64,000 nucleotides of DNA from assembly GCF_008086115.1 (NCBI RefSeq), contig NZ_VSIY01000005.1:203011-267010 (forward strand). The letters run 5' to 3'. Below are positions 44,836 through 57,659 of the stretch, piece after piece. The notes under the pieces are model-generated. The model was not told the DNA's origin, made no database searches, and was given only the letters and a program-made list of their open reading frames with translations. This DNA is from Maritimibacter fusiformis (GTDB lineage Bacteria > Pseudomonadota > Alphaproteobacteria > Rhodobacterales > Rhodobacteraceae). Position 1 is the stretch's first letter, and every line of letters begins with the position of its first letter. Made by a program: the position numbers and the translations under genes.

Positions 44836-45753
44836 ATGTCGTTGCCCATCGCCCCCACACCCAAGCCGGGACGCTTCTCGGCCCTGTCGCCTGCCGCGGC
44901 GGGGATCGGCCTTTATTTGGTCGCGATCCTGACGATGGCGGTGATGGACAGCGCCGCCAAGGGGCTGTCGCAGCAATTGCCGGTGATCCAGGTGCTCTGG
45001 GCGCGCTATGCCGGGCAGACCGCGATCGTGCTGGTGATCGTCGCACCGCGCCTGGCCACGGTCGCACGCACCCGGCACCCCTGGCTTCAGGGCCTGCGCT
45101 CGCTGTTCCTGCTGGCCGCAAGCTCGTGCTTCTTTCTGGCCATCAGCCTTATGGGGCTGGCCGAGGCGACCGCGATCATGAACCTGAACCCGCTGCTGAT
45201 CACGCTGGGGGCGGCGGTGTTTTTGGGCGAACGCTTCGGGTTGCGCCGGGCGATGGGCATCCTTGCCGCCCTGATCGGCGCGCTGATCGTGATCCGGCCC
45301 GGCAGCGAGGTGTTCTCGCCCGCCGCCGTCCTGCCGCTGATCGCCGCGTTCTTCTATGCCGGGTTCGCGCTGGCCACGCGCAAGGTCGGGCGCCGCGAAG
45401 ATCCGATGACATCGCTGTTCTATGCCGCCCTTCTGGGCACGGCGGTGCTGTCGGTGGCGGTGGTGCCGGTGTGGCAGCGGCCCGATGGGTTCGGGGTTTT
45501 CCTGATGCTGGCGGTCGGCGCGCTGGGGGCGCTGGGGCAGATCCTGGTGATCCGCGCGCTGATGCTGGCCGAGGCCTCGGCGGTGGCGCCGTTCTCCTAT
45601 GTCGGGCTGATCTTCGCGGCGCTCTGGGGGGCGCTGTTCTTCGGCGAATACCCGGATGGCCCGACCTATGTCGGTGCGGGCATCATCGTGGCCGCCGGCC
45701 TTTACGTCTGGCACCGCGAAACCCGCGATGCGCGCAGGCTCAGCGCACCTTAG
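44836..45753 (+). CDS. EamA/DMT-family transporter
   Basis: A 305-residue membrane protein with ten hydrophobic segments and two EamA repeats (DSAAKGLSQQLPVIQVLWAR in the first; LAEASAVAPFSYVGLIFAAL in the second). Family members export or import small metabolites; the substrate cannot be read from sequence. Its 3' end overlaps the convergent DUF1223 gene by 14 bp. Confidence 0.9.
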   Translation: MSLPIAPTPKPGRFSALSPAAAGIGLYLVAILTMAVMDSAAKGLSQQLPVIQVLWARYAGQTAIVLVIVAPRLATVARTRHPWLQGLRSLFLLAASSCFFLAISLMGLAEATAIMNLNPLLITLGAAVFLGERFGLRRAMGILAALIGALIVIRPGSEVFSPAAVLPLIAAFFYAGFALATRKVGRREDPMTSLFYAALLGTAVLSVAVVPVWQRPDGFGVFLMLAVGALGALGQILVIRALMLAEASAVAPFSYVGLIFAALWGALFFGEYPDGPTYVGAGIIVAAGLYVWHRETRDARRLSAP

Positions 45754-46450
45754 CCGCCGCCAGCACCCGGCGCGGGCCTTCGACCTGCACGATCACCGCG
45801 GCGCGCGGCGCGTCGGGCATCGGCGCGCTGAGTTCGACCCGGCCCTGCCCGTTCCAGCGCCCGGCATGTTCCCACGAGGTCACGATGTTGGCATAGGTGA
45901 TGGTCTGGCCGGCGTTCTCGCCGTGGGAAATGGCGACCTTGGCCTCGGGGGTATAGCCGACGATGTCGATCATGATCCGGTCCGGCAGCACCGCCCCGTC
46001 GCGCGGCCCGGCGGTGATGCGCAGCATGTTGCCCTCGGCCACCGCGCTCAGTTCGACCTCGCCCATCGCGGCGCGGTGTTTGACCAGCAGGTCGGCCAGC
46101 TTCATCGGCTTGTAGCCCACCAGGTGCTCGACCCCGCCCACCACCATCTGCGGCGTATAGACATGACCGCCGCCGGCAACCCGCACATAGGCCTTCTGGC
46201 GCGCGGTGTGGGCGGGCCGGCCGAAGGTGTCGGCCCAGCCGATATAATCCCAGTAATCCACGTGCAGCGCCAACGGCAGCACGTCGTCGCGCGTGGCCAG
46301 TTCGGCCAGCAAAGCATCCACCGGCGGGCACGAGGAACAGCCCTGCGAGGTGTAGAGCTCGACCACCACGAGATGCCCGTCGCCGGCGCGTGCCGGTGTG
46401 CTCATCAACAGCGCAAAGGCCATCGCCAGGGCGAGTGTGAATATCCGCAT
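45740..46450 (-). CDS. DUF1223 thioredoxin-like secreted protein
   Basis: A 236-residue protein with a signal peptide (residues 1-22, cleaving after ARA). It then has a thioredoxin-like domain: VVVELYTSQGCSSCPPVDAL with the CxxC pair C38/C41, and HVDYWDYIGWADTFGRPAHT. This is the DUF1223 family, common in alphaproteobacteria, function unknown; a periplasmic thiol-redox role is plausible. Confidence 0.88.
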   Translation of the reverse strand: MRIFTLALAMAFALLMSTPARAGDGHLVVVELYTSQGCSSCPPVDALLAELATRDDVLPLALHVDYWDYIGWADTFGRPAHTARQKAYVRVAGGGHVYTPQMVVGGVEHLVGYKPMKLADLLVKHRAAMGEVELSAVAEGNMLRITAGPRDGAVLPDRIMIDIVGYTPEAKVAISHGENAGQTITYANIVTSWEHAGRWNGQGRVELSAPMPDAPRAAVIVQVEGPRRVLAAAKVR

Positions 46451-46731
46451 TTGTCCCGCTTGTGTCCCGTGATCGAGTGTCGCACGTTCGACATCCTACC
46501 TAGCCCAGCCGGCCCCGCCCGGCCAATCAAGGTTTTGCGAGAGGGCGTGAGCGTTGCCCAAAGGGCGCGGGCGGCGCGGGCGGCTCACGTCTGCGATACC
46601 GCCTTGCCGGGACGCATTGAAGTTCTGTGCACAATGGTATACATAAACCGCGCAGCCCCCTTGATCCGAACCACGGGTTGAGGCAAACGGGCCCCGAACG
46701 CCATTCTCAACGCCACGTCAGGAGGATCTCC

Positions 46732-49515
<2,784 letters not shown>

Positions 49516-49538
49516 ACGGGCGTCATCGAAACACGAAA

Positions 49539-49566
49539 GGCGGGCCGCGTGGCCCGCCTTTTTTTT
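49539..49566 (+). terminator. Rho-independent terminator after acnA
   Basis: GGCGGGCC-GCGT-GGCCCGCC stem-loop followed by eight or more T, starting 24 bases after the acnA stop. Confidence 0.9.
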
Positions 49567-49582
49567 CATCTCTGCGGCCGTC

Positions 49583-50479
49583 TCAGTGGATCGGGGTCAG
49601 CACCACGTCGTCGGCGGTGATGCCCGCGTCGCCCGCCAGCGTCGCGACCGCGTGGCCGTTCAGCGTGACCACGGTCTCGTCCGCCTCGTCGTCGAAGCTC
49701 ACGCCGATCTCGGGCACCTCCACCTCGCCGGTGTCGGGGTCGGTATTGGCGACATAGAGCACGTGAATCGCGTCGGTGCGCGGCTCGAAATCGGTCACTT
49801 CGGCGGGCGAGGCATCGGGGCTGTCGATGTCATAGACGTGGAACTCGTCGGCCCCCTCGCCGCCCGTGGCCAGATCGCCCGCGCCCAGGATCAGCACGTC
49901 GTCGCCATCGCCACCGTCAAGCACATCCGCGCCCGCGCCCCCGTCGAGCCAGTCGTCGCCCTCGCCGCCGTCGAGCCTGTCGTCGCCCGATCCGCCCTCC
50001 AGCACGTCGTCGCCCGCGCCGCCATCGAGCACATCGTCACCCGAGCCGCCGAACAGCGTGTCGTCGCCGCCATCGCCATAGATCTCGTCGTCGCCGTGCT
50101 GGCCATACAACATGTCGTCGCCCTCGCCGCCCCTCAGTGTGTCGTCGCCCGCGCCGCCCAGGCCGATATCCGCGCCATGCGACAGGATCAGCAGATCGTT
50201 GCCCGCGCCGCCGTCGGCGTAGTCGTCGCCCGACGTGGCCACCAGCGTGTCGCTGCCCTCGGCCAGCATATAGGCCAGGTCCGCCTCGTAGGTCTGCGCG
50301 CTCATGGCGTCGTCCTCGGGCGTGCCCATCACGATGTCGGTGTATTGGTCCGGCTCGAACTCCGGCCCGTCGTCTTCGTCGTCCGCACCCTCGGCGGCGC
50401 TGAATTCGAACAGCCCTACCGACATCGCGAACACGGTCGCGAACAGGGTGAAAAACATCATGTAGGTCCAGTCAAGCAT
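49583..50479 (-). CDS. Membrane-anchored RTX calcium-binding repeat protein
   Basis: A 298-residue, very acidic protein. Residues 5-25 are a hydrophobic anchor ([20 protein letters not shown]). An acidic spacer follows, then about a dozen RTX nonapeptides of type GGxGxDxLx at about residues 85-205 (for example [20 protein letters not shown]), then a 90-residue C-terminal beta-rich domain ([16 protein letters not shown]). RTX repeats fold on Ca2+ outside the cytoplasm. No type I secretion genes are in the window, and the uncleavable-looking anchor suggests retention in the envelope rather than release. Confidence 0.85.
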   Translation of the reverse strand: MLDWTYMMFFTLFATVFAMSVGLFEFSAAEGADDEDDGPEFEPDQYTDIVMGTPEDDAMSAQTYEADLAYMLAEGSDTLVATSGDDYADGGAGNDLLILSHGADIGLGGAGDDTLRGGEGDDMLYGQHGDDEIYGDGGDDTLFGGSGDDVLDGGAGDDVLEGGSGDDRLDGGEGDDWLDGGAGADVLDGGDGDDVLILGAGDLATGGEGADEFHVYDIDSPDASPAEVTDFEPRTDAIHVLYVANTDPDTGEVEVPEIGVSFDDEADETVVTLNGHAVATLAGDAGITADDVVLTPIH

Positions 50480-50647
50480 GGCTATTCTCTGTATCTGACC
50501 ACGGCACAATCGCGGTGAAACAGGGCGATTTGTTGGTCAAGCCGCGTTAATTGGATGAAAAAACCACGACAAAATCGGAAACAGATTGTTTCGAATCCGG
50601 GCGGTCGGGTTCACGAAATCTCAGGAAATTGCGGTCAGGCTGGGGGC

Positions 50648-50737
50648 ATGAAACCTGTCCCCGCACCCCTGGCCGAAGCCGTCGGCCTCTTCGTCCTGAT
50701 CCTGCTTCTGGCCCAGACCGGAGCCGGGCCGCCGTGA
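50648..50737 (+). CDS. Possible 29-residue membrane microprotein
   Basis: ATG 50648 follows GGGGG; the product has one hydrophobic helix (EAVGLFVLILLLAQTGAGPP) and ends 4 bp before the convergent DUF3179 gene. Size and the lack of a clear Shine-Dalgarno make this uncertain; the frame extends upstream to 50555 without a better start. Confidence 0.25.
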   Translation: MKPVPAPLAEAVGLFVLILLLAQTGAGPP

Positions 50738-50741
50738 GGCG

Positions 50742-51716
50742 TCAGTCGCCGGTCATCCAGATGCCGCCCTCGACCAGCGCGTCGAAGGCGAAGGCGAACA
50801 TCACGTCATGCGGCACGTCGCGGCCCTGATCGTCCGTCACCCGGATCGCGCCGATGTCGCGGCCCGCGGCGATCCGCGCGGTGTCGAGCGCCGAGGCGGA
50901 GCCCGCGCGCCACGTGATCACCAGCCCGGCCTCGCGGATCACGCCTTGCGCCGCCAGCCGCGGCAGAGGCCAGCCGCGCACCCCGACCCGCACCACCCGC
51001 GACAGGGCGGCGATGCCCTCGGGCGGCATCTCGCCGGTGAAAAACCCGTAGGGCCGGTCGCGGCTGTCATAGCCGACATAGGGGTTGCGGCCATAGCTGC
51101 GGTGGAACTCCGGCTCGGCCATCACCAGCCCGTCGGGATAGTGGCCGGAAAAATCGGCCCAGCTTTCCACCCAGCTTGGCAATTGCACAAGCTCGGCCCC
51201 GGCATGGACGCCCACGATCCCCTGGCCCAGCGCCTGCTGCCACCAGCTTTCGGTCTCGCGGTCATACATCACCATGTCCGAATGCCTGAGCTTGCCGGTG
51301 ACGCCGAAGGTCAGAACCGCGCCGTCCAGCCGCCGGTCGAACACCGGGGCCGAGTTGCACAGCGGGCAGAAGGTGACCGCCACCGGCACGCCCGCCACGG
51401 TATCGTTGACGATCTCGTGCCAGGTTAGGTAGCGCAGCGGATAGGCCCGCGCCGGCGCGCCCTCCAGCGCCAGCACCACCACCGGCTCGCGCGCGCCCAG
51501 GCCCTGCTTGTCGGCCACCGGCACGAAGTCCGGGTCGGTCAGCGCCGGGATGCCGTCGCGCCCCGGGCCACCATCGCGCACCTCGCTCCAGTCCGCGACC
51601 AGGCTGCGGCTGAAATCGGTTCTCGGAAACTCGTTTTGCCAGAACGCCGGGTCGGCGCGCAGATCCTGCGCGACCAGTCCCAGTGCGATGGCTAGTGCAA
51701 CGATCAAGACCCGCAT
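50742..51716 (-). CDS. DUF3179 domain-containing exported protein
   Basis: A 324-residue protein with a signal peptide (residues 1-21) and the DUF3179 core: YPLRYLTWHEIVNDTVAGVP, the conserved VTFCPLCNSAPVFDR with a CxxC pair, and HSDMVMYDRETESWWQQALG. The family is widespread in marine bacteria and uncharacterised; CxxC and conserved His/Trp suggest metal or redox chemistry in the periplasm, which is inference. Confidence 0.88.
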   Translation of the reverse strand: MRVLIVALAIALGLVAQDLRADPAFWQNEFPRTDFSRSLVADWSEVRDGGPGRDGIPALTDPDFVPVADKQGLGAREPVVVLALEGAPARAYPLRYLTWHEIVNDTVAGVPVAVTFCPLCNSAPVFDRRLDGAVLTFGVTGKLRHSDMVMYDRETESWWQQALGQGIVGVHAGAELVQLPSWVESWADFSGHYPDGLVMAEPEFHRSYGRNPYVGYDSRDRPYGFFTGEMPPEGIAALSRVVRVGVRGWPLPRLAAQGVIREAGLVITWRAGSASALDTARIAAGRDIGAIRVTDDQGRDVPHDVMFAFAFDALVEGGIWMTGD

Positions 51717-51795
51717 GGCGCCCCCGGCTGACCGTGTCAGTCTGGCCGAAGGGCGCCGCGCGGCCCAGCCCCGTTCACGCGGCTTTGCGCGCGCG

Positions 51796-52419
51796 TTACT
51801 CGATCACGCGCACGCTTTGCATCACGTCCGGCGCGCCGATCACCGCGCCGTTGCGGCCTTCGCCGCGCTTGATCGCGTTGACCACGTCCATGCCCTCGAT
51901 CACCCGCCCGACCACGGTGTATTGCCCGTTCAGGTGATTGGCGTCGTCGAACATGATGAAGAACTGGCTGTTGGCCGAATCGGGGCTCTGCGATCGGGCC
52001 ATGCCCACCACGCCGGCCACGAACGGCTCGTTCGAGAACTCGGCAGGCAGGTTCGGCAGCTCCGACGCCCCGGTGCCCGCAAGCCGCAGGTCGTCGCCCT
52101 TTCGGCCATGTTCCACGTCACCCGTCTGGGCCATGAAGCCGTCGATCACGCGGTGAAACACCACCCCGTCATAGGCCCCCTCACGCGCCAGTGTCAGCAG
52201 GCGTTCGGCATGTTGCGGGGCCAGCGTGTCGAACAGCTCGATCACCACCTTGCCGTTGGCCTCGCCCGCCACGGTGATCTCGATCTGCGGCCCGCCCGAC
52301 TGCCCCGGCGCCTCGGTCACGACCTCGGGTTTCGCCCCCACCACGGTGAAATAATACACCGCCACAAGGGCGACGCCCGCGAGGAACAGCCCCCAGGCGA
52401 TCAGCGTCGTCCTAGACAT
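51796..52419 (-). CDS. Membrane-anchored cyclophilin peptidyl-prolyl isomerase
   Basis: A 207-residue cyclophilin with an N-terminal membrane segment (residues 5-26), so the catalytic domain is periplasmic. Active-site motifs: GVVFHRVIDGFMAQTGD, ANSQFFIMFDDA and GQYTVVGRVIEGMDVV. Its start overlaps the 3' end of the upstream cytosolic cyclophilin gene by 8 bp, so the two form a two-compartment pair in one operon. Confidence 0.93.
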   Translation of the reverse strand: MSRTTLIAWGLFLAGVALVAVYYFTVVGAKPEVVTEAPGQSGGPQIEITVAGEANGKVVIELFDTLAPQHAERLLTLAREGAYDGVVFHRVIDGFMAQTGDVEHGRKGDDLRLAGTGASELPNLPAEFSNEPFVAGVVGMARSQSPDSANSQFFIMFDDANHLNGQYTVVGRVIEGMDVVNAIKRGEGRNGAVIGAPDVMQSVRVIE

Positions 52420-52912
52420 CCGCAGCCACCTTGACCGAGATCATCGCGTCCGGGTTCGCCGGCGGCTCGCCCCGGGTGATCTTGTCGACATGCTCCATGC
52501 CCGAGATCACCCGGCCATAGACGGTGTATTGCCCGTTGAGGAAATGGTTGTCGGAGAAGTTGATGAAGAACTGGCTGTTGGCCGAGTTCGGGTTCTGCGA
52601 GCGCGCCGCCCCCAGCGTGCCCCGGTCATGCGGCAGTTTCGAGAACTCCGCCGGCAGGTCCGGCAGGTCCGACCCGCCGGTGCCCGCCATGCGCAGGTTG
52701 GCGGCGTCCTTGCCGTGGGCCACGTCGCCGGTCTGGGCCATGAAGCCGTCGATCACGCGATGAAACACCACCCCGTCATATTGCCCGGCGCGGGCCAGTT
52801 CCTTCATCCGCGCCGAATGCGCCGGTGCCACGTCGGGCAGAAGCTCGATCGTCACGGTGCCGTGCTTGAGTTCGATCAGCACGGTGTTTTCGGGGTCTTT
52901 GATCTCGGCCAT
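52412..52912 (-). CDS. ppiB: Cytosolic cyclophilin peptidyl-prolyl isomerase
   Basis: A 166-residue PpiB-type cyclophilin without signal peptide. Motifs: GVVFHRVIDGFMAQTGDVAH, NSANSQFFINFSD and NGQYTVYGRVISGMEHVDK. It is a paralogue of the downstream membrane-anchored enzyme, overlapping it by 8 bp, and is divergent from pgk. Confidence 0.93.
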   Translation of the reverse strand: MAEIKDPENTVLIELKHGTVTIELLPDVAPAHSARMKELARAGQYDGVVFHRVIDGFMAQTGDVAHGKDAANLRMAGTGGSDLPDLPAEFSKLPHDRGTLGAARSQNPNSANSQFFINFSDNHFLNGQYTVYGRVISGMEHVDKITRGEPPANPDAMISVKVAADV

Positions 52913-53047
52913 CAGGCGCTCCTTTCGGGTTCCATGTTCGGCGCGAACCTATGCGCGCGCGCGCAAAAGGAAAAGGGGTTCGCTTTGCCGCATTGACCGG
53001 GTTAGGTTTCCGGCAAGACTTGGTGCGGCACCCTCGGAGGTAATGGT

Positions 53048-54244
53048 ATGGCGTGGAAGACACTCGACGACTTGGAACTGGACGGCAAGGTCGTGCTGAC
53101 CCGGGTCGACATCAACGTGCCGGTGGACGGCGACGGCAAGGTGACCGACACCACCCGGATCGAGCGGATCGTGCCGACCATCCGCGATATCCTCGCCGCC
53201 GGGGGCAAGCCGGTGCTGATGGCGCATTTCGGCCGGCCCAAGGGCAAGGTGGTGCCGGAGATGTCGCTGAAGCCGGTCGTGCCGGCGCTCGAGGCCGCCC
53301 TTGGACAACCGGTCAAGTTCGCCTCCGCCTGCATCGGCGGCCCGGCGAAAGAGGCGGTGGCCGGTCTCAAGGATGGCGAGGTGCTGCTGCTGGAGAACAC
53401 CCGTTTCAACCCCGGCGAGCAGGCCAACGAGCCCAGTTTCGCCGCCGCCCTCGCCGCGCTTGGCGATGTCTATGTCAACGACGCCTTTTCCGCCGCGCAC
53501 CGCGCGCATGGCTCGACCGAGGGCATCGCGCGGCTTCTGCCGTCCGCCGCGGGGCGGTCGATGCAGGCCGAGCTGTCGGCGCTGGAAACCGCCCTGGGCG
53601 ATCCGGTGCGCCCGGTGGTGGCGGTGGTCGGCGGTGCCAAGGTCTCGACCAAGCTCGACCTGCTGGGCAACCTCGTCACCCGGGTCGACACCCTGGTGAT
53701 CGGCGGCGGCATGGCCAACACCTTCCTTGCCGCCCAGGGCATCGACGTGGGCAAGTCGCTGTGCGAACACGACATGGCCGACACCGCGCGCGAGATCATG
53801 GCCAAGGCCGAAGAGGCGGGTTGCACCATCCTCCTGCCGACGGACGTGGTGGTGGCGCGCGAGTTCAAGGCCGGCGCCGCGACCGAAACCGTCGCCGCCG
53901 ACGCCTGCCCGCCCGACGCGATGATCCTGGATGCCGGGCCCGAGACCGTGGCCGCGGTCAACGCGGCCTTCGACACCGCCCGCACCCTGATCTGGAACGG
54001 CCCCCTCGGCGCCTTCGAGATCGAGCCGTTCGACCAGGCCACCAACGCCGCCGCCCGCCATGCCGCCGAGCGCACCCGGGAGGGCGCGCTGACCTCGGTG
54101 GCCGGGGGCGGCGACACGGTGGCGGCCTTGAACCAGGCCGGGGTGGCCGACGATTTCACCTATGTCTCGACCGCCGGCGGTGCCTTTCTCGAATGGATGG
54201 AAGGCAAGACCCTGCCCGGTGTCGCGGCACTCGAGGACGACTGA
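53048..54244 (+). CDS. pgk: Phosphoglycerate kinase
   Basis: A 398-residue glycolytic/gluconeogenic kinase. Conserved: [16 protein letters not shown] at the N-terminus, [44 protein letters not shown] and the C-terminal nucleotide-site [18 protein letters not shown] precedes the ATG. Convergent with the amidase gene, only 4 bp apart. Confidence 0.98.
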   Translation: MAWKTLDDLELDGKVVLTRVDINVPVDGDGKVTDTTRIERIVPTIRDILAAGGKPVLMAHFGRPKGKVVPEMSLKPVVPALEAALGQPVKFASACIGGPAKEAVAGLKDGEVLLLENTRFNPGEQANEPSFAAALAALGDVYVNDAFSAAHRAHGSTEGIARLLPSAAGRSMQAELSALETALGDPVRPVVAVVGGAKVSTKLDLLGNLVTRVDTLVIGGGMANTFLAAQGIDVGKSLCEHDMADTAREIMAKAEEAGCTILLPTDVVVAREFKAGAATETVAADACPPDAMILDAGPETVAAVNAAFDTARTLIWNGPLGAFEIEPFDQATNAAARHAAERTREGALTSVAGGGDTVAALNQAGVADDFTYVSTAGGAFLEWMEGKTLPGVAALEDD

Positions 54245-54248
54245 GCCC

Positions 54249-55475
54249 CTACTGCCGCAGCCGCTCCGACGCCGCCGCGTCCTCGATCGCCCAGTAGAGC
54301 AGCGCGTCGCGGATGCCCTCGGCGGCGGCGCGGCGCCAGTCGGGATCGGTCAGCCTCTCGCGGTCGCGCTCGGACGACAGAAACCCCAGTTCGATCAGCA
54401 CCGACGGGATATCGGGCGCCTTCAGCACCGAGAACGCCGCCTCCATCCGGGGCGTCTTGTACGTCGATTGCGTGGCCGCGTGGATGCCCTCGACCAGCGC
54501 GTTGGCCAGCCGGTCGGTGCGTGGCGCGGTCTCGGTGCGCGCCATGTCCATCAGCACCAGCGCCACCGCGTCGTCGGCCTCGGTCAGGTCCACCCCGGCC
54601 AGAAGGTCGGCGCGGTCATGGCGTTCGGCCAGCTTTTCGGAGGCCACGTCAGAGGCATCGGCGGCCAGCGTATAGACCGTGGCCCCGGTCGCGCGCCCCT
54701 CGGCCAGCGCGTCGGCATGCAGCGACAGAAACACGTCTGCCCCGGCCCGGCGCGCGATCGACACGCGCTCCTCGAGCGGCACGAAATAGTCGCCCTCGCG
54801 GGTCAGCACCACGTCGATATTGCCCGCGCGCAGCAGCACCTCCTTGAGGTCGCGCGCGAAGGTCAGCATCAGGTCGGCCTCGACGACCCCGTCGCGCTCG
54901 GCCCCCGGATCGATGCCGCCGTGGCCGGGGTCGAGCACCACCACCAGCGGCCCGTCCGGCTGCGGTTCCGGCGGCGCGGGCGCGGTCGCGGCCATGTCGA
55001 AGGTCGCGCTGGCCGGGGCGCCGGCGCTGGCGGCGAAGGTCTCGGCGTCGCTGTCACGCAGCAGGATCGCCACCCGCGCGCCGCTGTCGGTGGTCTCCAT
55101 CCCGGCCTCGTCCACCACCATCGGGCGGTCCAGCGCGATCACCATCCGCGACCAGCCCGGGCGATAGACGCCGGTGGCGATCGAGGTGGTGCGGATCACC
55201 CCCTCGGCCAGCGCGCCCGCATCGGTCGCGCCCCAGTCAAGCTCAGAAAAATCGACCACCACGCGCACCGGATCGTCCAGCGTGAACACCCGCCACGGCA
55301 CCGGCTGGGTGATCTCGAGCCCGATCTCGACGCGGCCGCGCCGCTCGGTCAGCGTGACGCCGTCGCCGGTCAGCCGGGCCAGCGCGGTAAAGCCCTGCTG
55401 GGCCTGTGCCATTGGTGCGGCCAGCATCATGGCCAGCGCGACCGACAGCGCGAGAACGAGGGGAAACCAGCGCAA
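54249..55475 (-). CDS. N-acetylmuramoyl-L-alanine amidase with AMIN domain
   Basis: A 408-residue exported amidase (AmiC type). Signal peptide 1-26 (ending AQA), an AMIN domain at about 40-150 that localises such enzymes to the septum, then an Amidase_3 catalytic domain. Zinc and catalytic residues: His in LDPGHGGIDPGA, Glu in VVEADLMLTF, His in SLHADALAEG, Glu in VLIELGFLSSE. It cleaves between MurNAc and the peptide stem during daughter-cell separation. Start TTG 55475, with AAGGAG 6 nt upstream. Confidence 0.93.
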   Translation of the reverse strand: MRWFPLVLALSVALAMMLAAPMAQAQQGFTALARLTGDGVTLTERRGRVEIGLEITQPVPWRVFTLDDPVRVVVDFSELDWGATDAGALAEGVIRTTSIATGVYRPGWSRMVIALDRPMVVDEAGMETTDSGARVAILLRDSDAETFAASAGAPASATFDMAATAPAPPEPQPDGPLVVVLDPGHGGIDPGAERDGVVEADLMLTFARDLKEVLLRAGNIDVVLTREGDYFVPLEERVSIARRAGADVFLSLHADALAEGRATGATVYTLAADASDVASEKLAERHDRADLLAGVDLTEADDAVALVLMDMARTETAPRTDRLANALVEGIHAATQSTYKTPRMEAAFSVLKAPDIPSVLIELGFLSSERDRERLTDPDWRRAAAEGIRDALLYWAIEDAAASERLRQ

Positions 55476-55537
55476 GACCCGCTCCTTTTTTCGGCCGAGA
55501 CTACCGTGCGCGCCCGGCCCTGAACAGCCCCCGCGCC

Positions 55538-56680
55538 CTAGCCCCGCGCCGCCATGAAGGTGGCGAGGCGCGCCAGCCCCTCCTCGATATCCGCGGTGGC
55601 GCGGGCATAGGAAAACCGCAGCGTGCCGCCGCCGCGGACCGGGTCGAAATCCAGCCCCGGCGTCACCGCCACGCCGGCCTTGTCGAGGATCTCGGCGGCA
55701 AAGGCGCGGCTGTCGTCGGTCAGGTGCGAGACATCGGCATAGACATAGAACGCCCCGTCCGGCGGCGCGATCCGGTCGAACCCCGCCTTGGGCAACCCGT
55801 CCAGCATCAGCGCCCGGTTGGCGGCATAGACGGCGCGGTTGGCCTCGAGCTCGTCCTCGCAATCCATCGCCGCCAGCGCCGCGATCTGGCTGGCATGCGG
55901 CGGGCAGATGAACAGGTTCTGCGCCAGCCGCTCGATCACCCGCACATGATCCTCGGGCACCACCATCCAGCCGATGCGCCAGCCGGTCATCGAGTAGTAT
56001 TTCGAGAACGAGTTGATGACATAGACCTCATCGGTCAGTTCCAGCGCCGAAACCGCCGGGCTGTCGTAATGCAGCCCGTGGTAGATCTCGTCGGAGATCA
56101 GCGAAATATCCCGCTCCCGCGCCGCCTCGATCATCGCCGACAGGGCATCGCGGTCCAGCATCGTGCCGGTCGGGTTGCCGGGGCTGGCCAGCATCAGCCC
56201 GTCCAGCCCCTCCGGCAGGTCGCCCGGCACCGGCTGGTAGCGGTTTTCCGCCGCCGTCTGGATGCCCACCGGCTGCATCCCCAGCGCGCTCAGGATTTGG
56301 CGATACGAGGGATAACCGGGGTCGCCCAGCCCCACCCGCGCGCCCGAATCGAACAGCGCCGTGAAGCCCAGGATGAATGCCCCGGACGAGCCGGGCGTCA
56401 TCACCACGCGGGCCGGGTCGAGGTCGACGCCGTGCCATTCGCCGTAATGGCGCGCGATGCGGGCGCGCAGCTCCGGCAGGCCCAGCGCCACGGTATAGCC
56501 CAATGGCCCCGCCGCCATCGCCTCCTGCAAGGCGCGGCGCGCGCCTTCGGGGGCGGGCGTGCCGGGCTGGCCGACCTCCATGTGGATGATGTGGCGCCCC
56601 GCCTCTTCGGCGGCGCGCGCGGCCTCCATCACGTCCATCACAATGAAGGGATCGACTTCGGAGCGGCTTGATGTGCGCAT
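55538..56680 (-). CDS. Class I/II PLP-dependent aminotransferase
   Basis: A 380-residue aspartate-aminotransferase-superfamily enzyme. PLP lysine in NSFSKYYSMTGWRIGWM; SPGNPTGTML and the substrate-arginine segment GGGTLRFSYARA are present. SKYYSMTGWRIGW is typical of subgroup I-gamma transaminases. The amino donor and acceptor are not determinable. GAGG precedes ATG 56680; an upstream in-frame start at 56737 is less likely. Confidence 0.9.
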   Translation of the reverse strand: MRTSSRSEVDPFIVMDVMEAARAAEEAGRHIIHMEVGQPGTPAPEGARRALQEAMAAGPLGYTVALGLPELRARIARHYGEWHGVDLDPARVVMTPGSSGAFILGFTALFDSGARVGLGDPGYPSYRQILSALGMQPVGIQTAAENRYQPVPGDLPEGLDGLMLASPGNPTGTMLDRDALSAMIEAARERDISLISDEIYHGLHYDSPAVSALELTDEVYVINSFSKYYSMTGWRIGWMVVPEDHVRVIERLAQNLFICPPHASQIAALAAMDCEDELEANRAVYAANRALMLDGLPKAGFDRIAPPDGAFYVYADVSHLTDDSRAFAAEILDKAGVAVTPGLDFDPVRGGGTLRFSYARATADIEEGLARLATFMAARG

Positions 56681-56839
56681 CGTGACCTCGCTAGTCTCTG
56701 GTGCGACCGGGGTGCCTTGCGCCGCCGCCAAGGTCAAGGCGCGACCGGTCGCCGCGGCCCGGGTTGTGCCGGAGCGAACCGGGGGCTAAGTGGACTTCAG
56801 CCCGATCCAACCGGCCAAGTCTGAATGAACGGAGACCCC

Positions 56840-57607
56840 ATGACCCGACGCCTGACCACCGCCCTCGCGCCCCTGGCCTTCGCCGCCGGGCTTGTCGCCA
56901 CCCCCGCGCTGGCCTTCGACATCGAGACGATGAGCGCGGATGAGCGCAGCGCCTTTCGCGAAGAGGTCCGCGCCTACCTTCTGGAAAACCCCGAAGTGCT
57001 GATGGAGGCGATCGCGGTGCTGGAACGGCGCGACGCCGCCGCGCAGGTGGCCAACGACCAGACCCTGGTGGCCACCAACCGCGAGGCGCTGTTCAACGAC
57101 GGCTATTCGCATGTCGGCGGCAACCCCGAGGGCGACATCACCTTCGTCGAGTTTTTCGATTACAAGTGCGGCTATTGCAAGAAGGCCCACCCCGAGGTGC
57201 AGGCCCTGCTGGCCGCCGACGGCAATATCCGCATCATCTACAAGGAGTTCCCGATCCTGGGCGAGGAAAGCCTCATGGCGTCGCGCTTCGCCATCGCCAC
57301 CCAGATCGTCGCGGGCGAAGAGGCCTACGCCATGCTGCACGACGCGCTTTACGAGATGCGCGGCAACGTGACCGAGCAATCGCTGACCAGCCTTGCCACC
57401 GAGCTTGGGCTGGACGCCAAGGCGATCCTCGACGGGTTGTCGGACCCGCGCGTCGACGAGATCATCGCCGAAAACCACGCGCTGGCGCAGCGGATGGCGA
57501 TCTCGGGCACCCCGACCTTCGTGATGGGCGACCAGATGGTGCGCGGCTATGTGCCCCTGTCGGGAATGGAGCAGATTGTTAAGGAATTGCGCGAACAACA
57601 GGGGTGA
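56840..57607 (+). CDS. Periplasmic DsbA-family thiol-disulfide protein (ScsC/DsbG-like)
   Basis: A 255-residue exported protein: signal peptide 1-25 (ending ALA), a helical N-terminal region (ERSAFREEVRAYLLENPEVL) of the kind that trimerises ScsC-like isomerases, then a DsbA fold with active site CGYC at 110-113 in FDYKCGYCKKAHPEV and the cis-proline loop SGTPTFVMGD. It would oxidise or isomerise disulfides in the periplasm. GGAGA precedes the ATG. Confidence 0.92.
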   Translation: MTRRLTTALAPLAFAAGLVATPALAFDIETMSADERSAFREEVRAYLLENPEVLMEAIAVLERRDAAAQVANDQTLVATNREALFNDGYSHVGGNPEGDITFVEFFDYKCGYCKKAHPEVQALLAADGNIRIIYKEFPILGEESLMASRFAIATQIVAGEEAYAMLHDALYEMRGNVTEQSLTSLATELGLDAKAILDGLSDPRVDEIIAENHALAQRMAISGTPTFVMGDQMVRGYVPLSGMEQIVKELREQQG

Positions 57608-57659
57608 AGCGGTTGATCTGAAATAGTTATTCGTGATCGCTACTTGCGCCGGAGTGACC

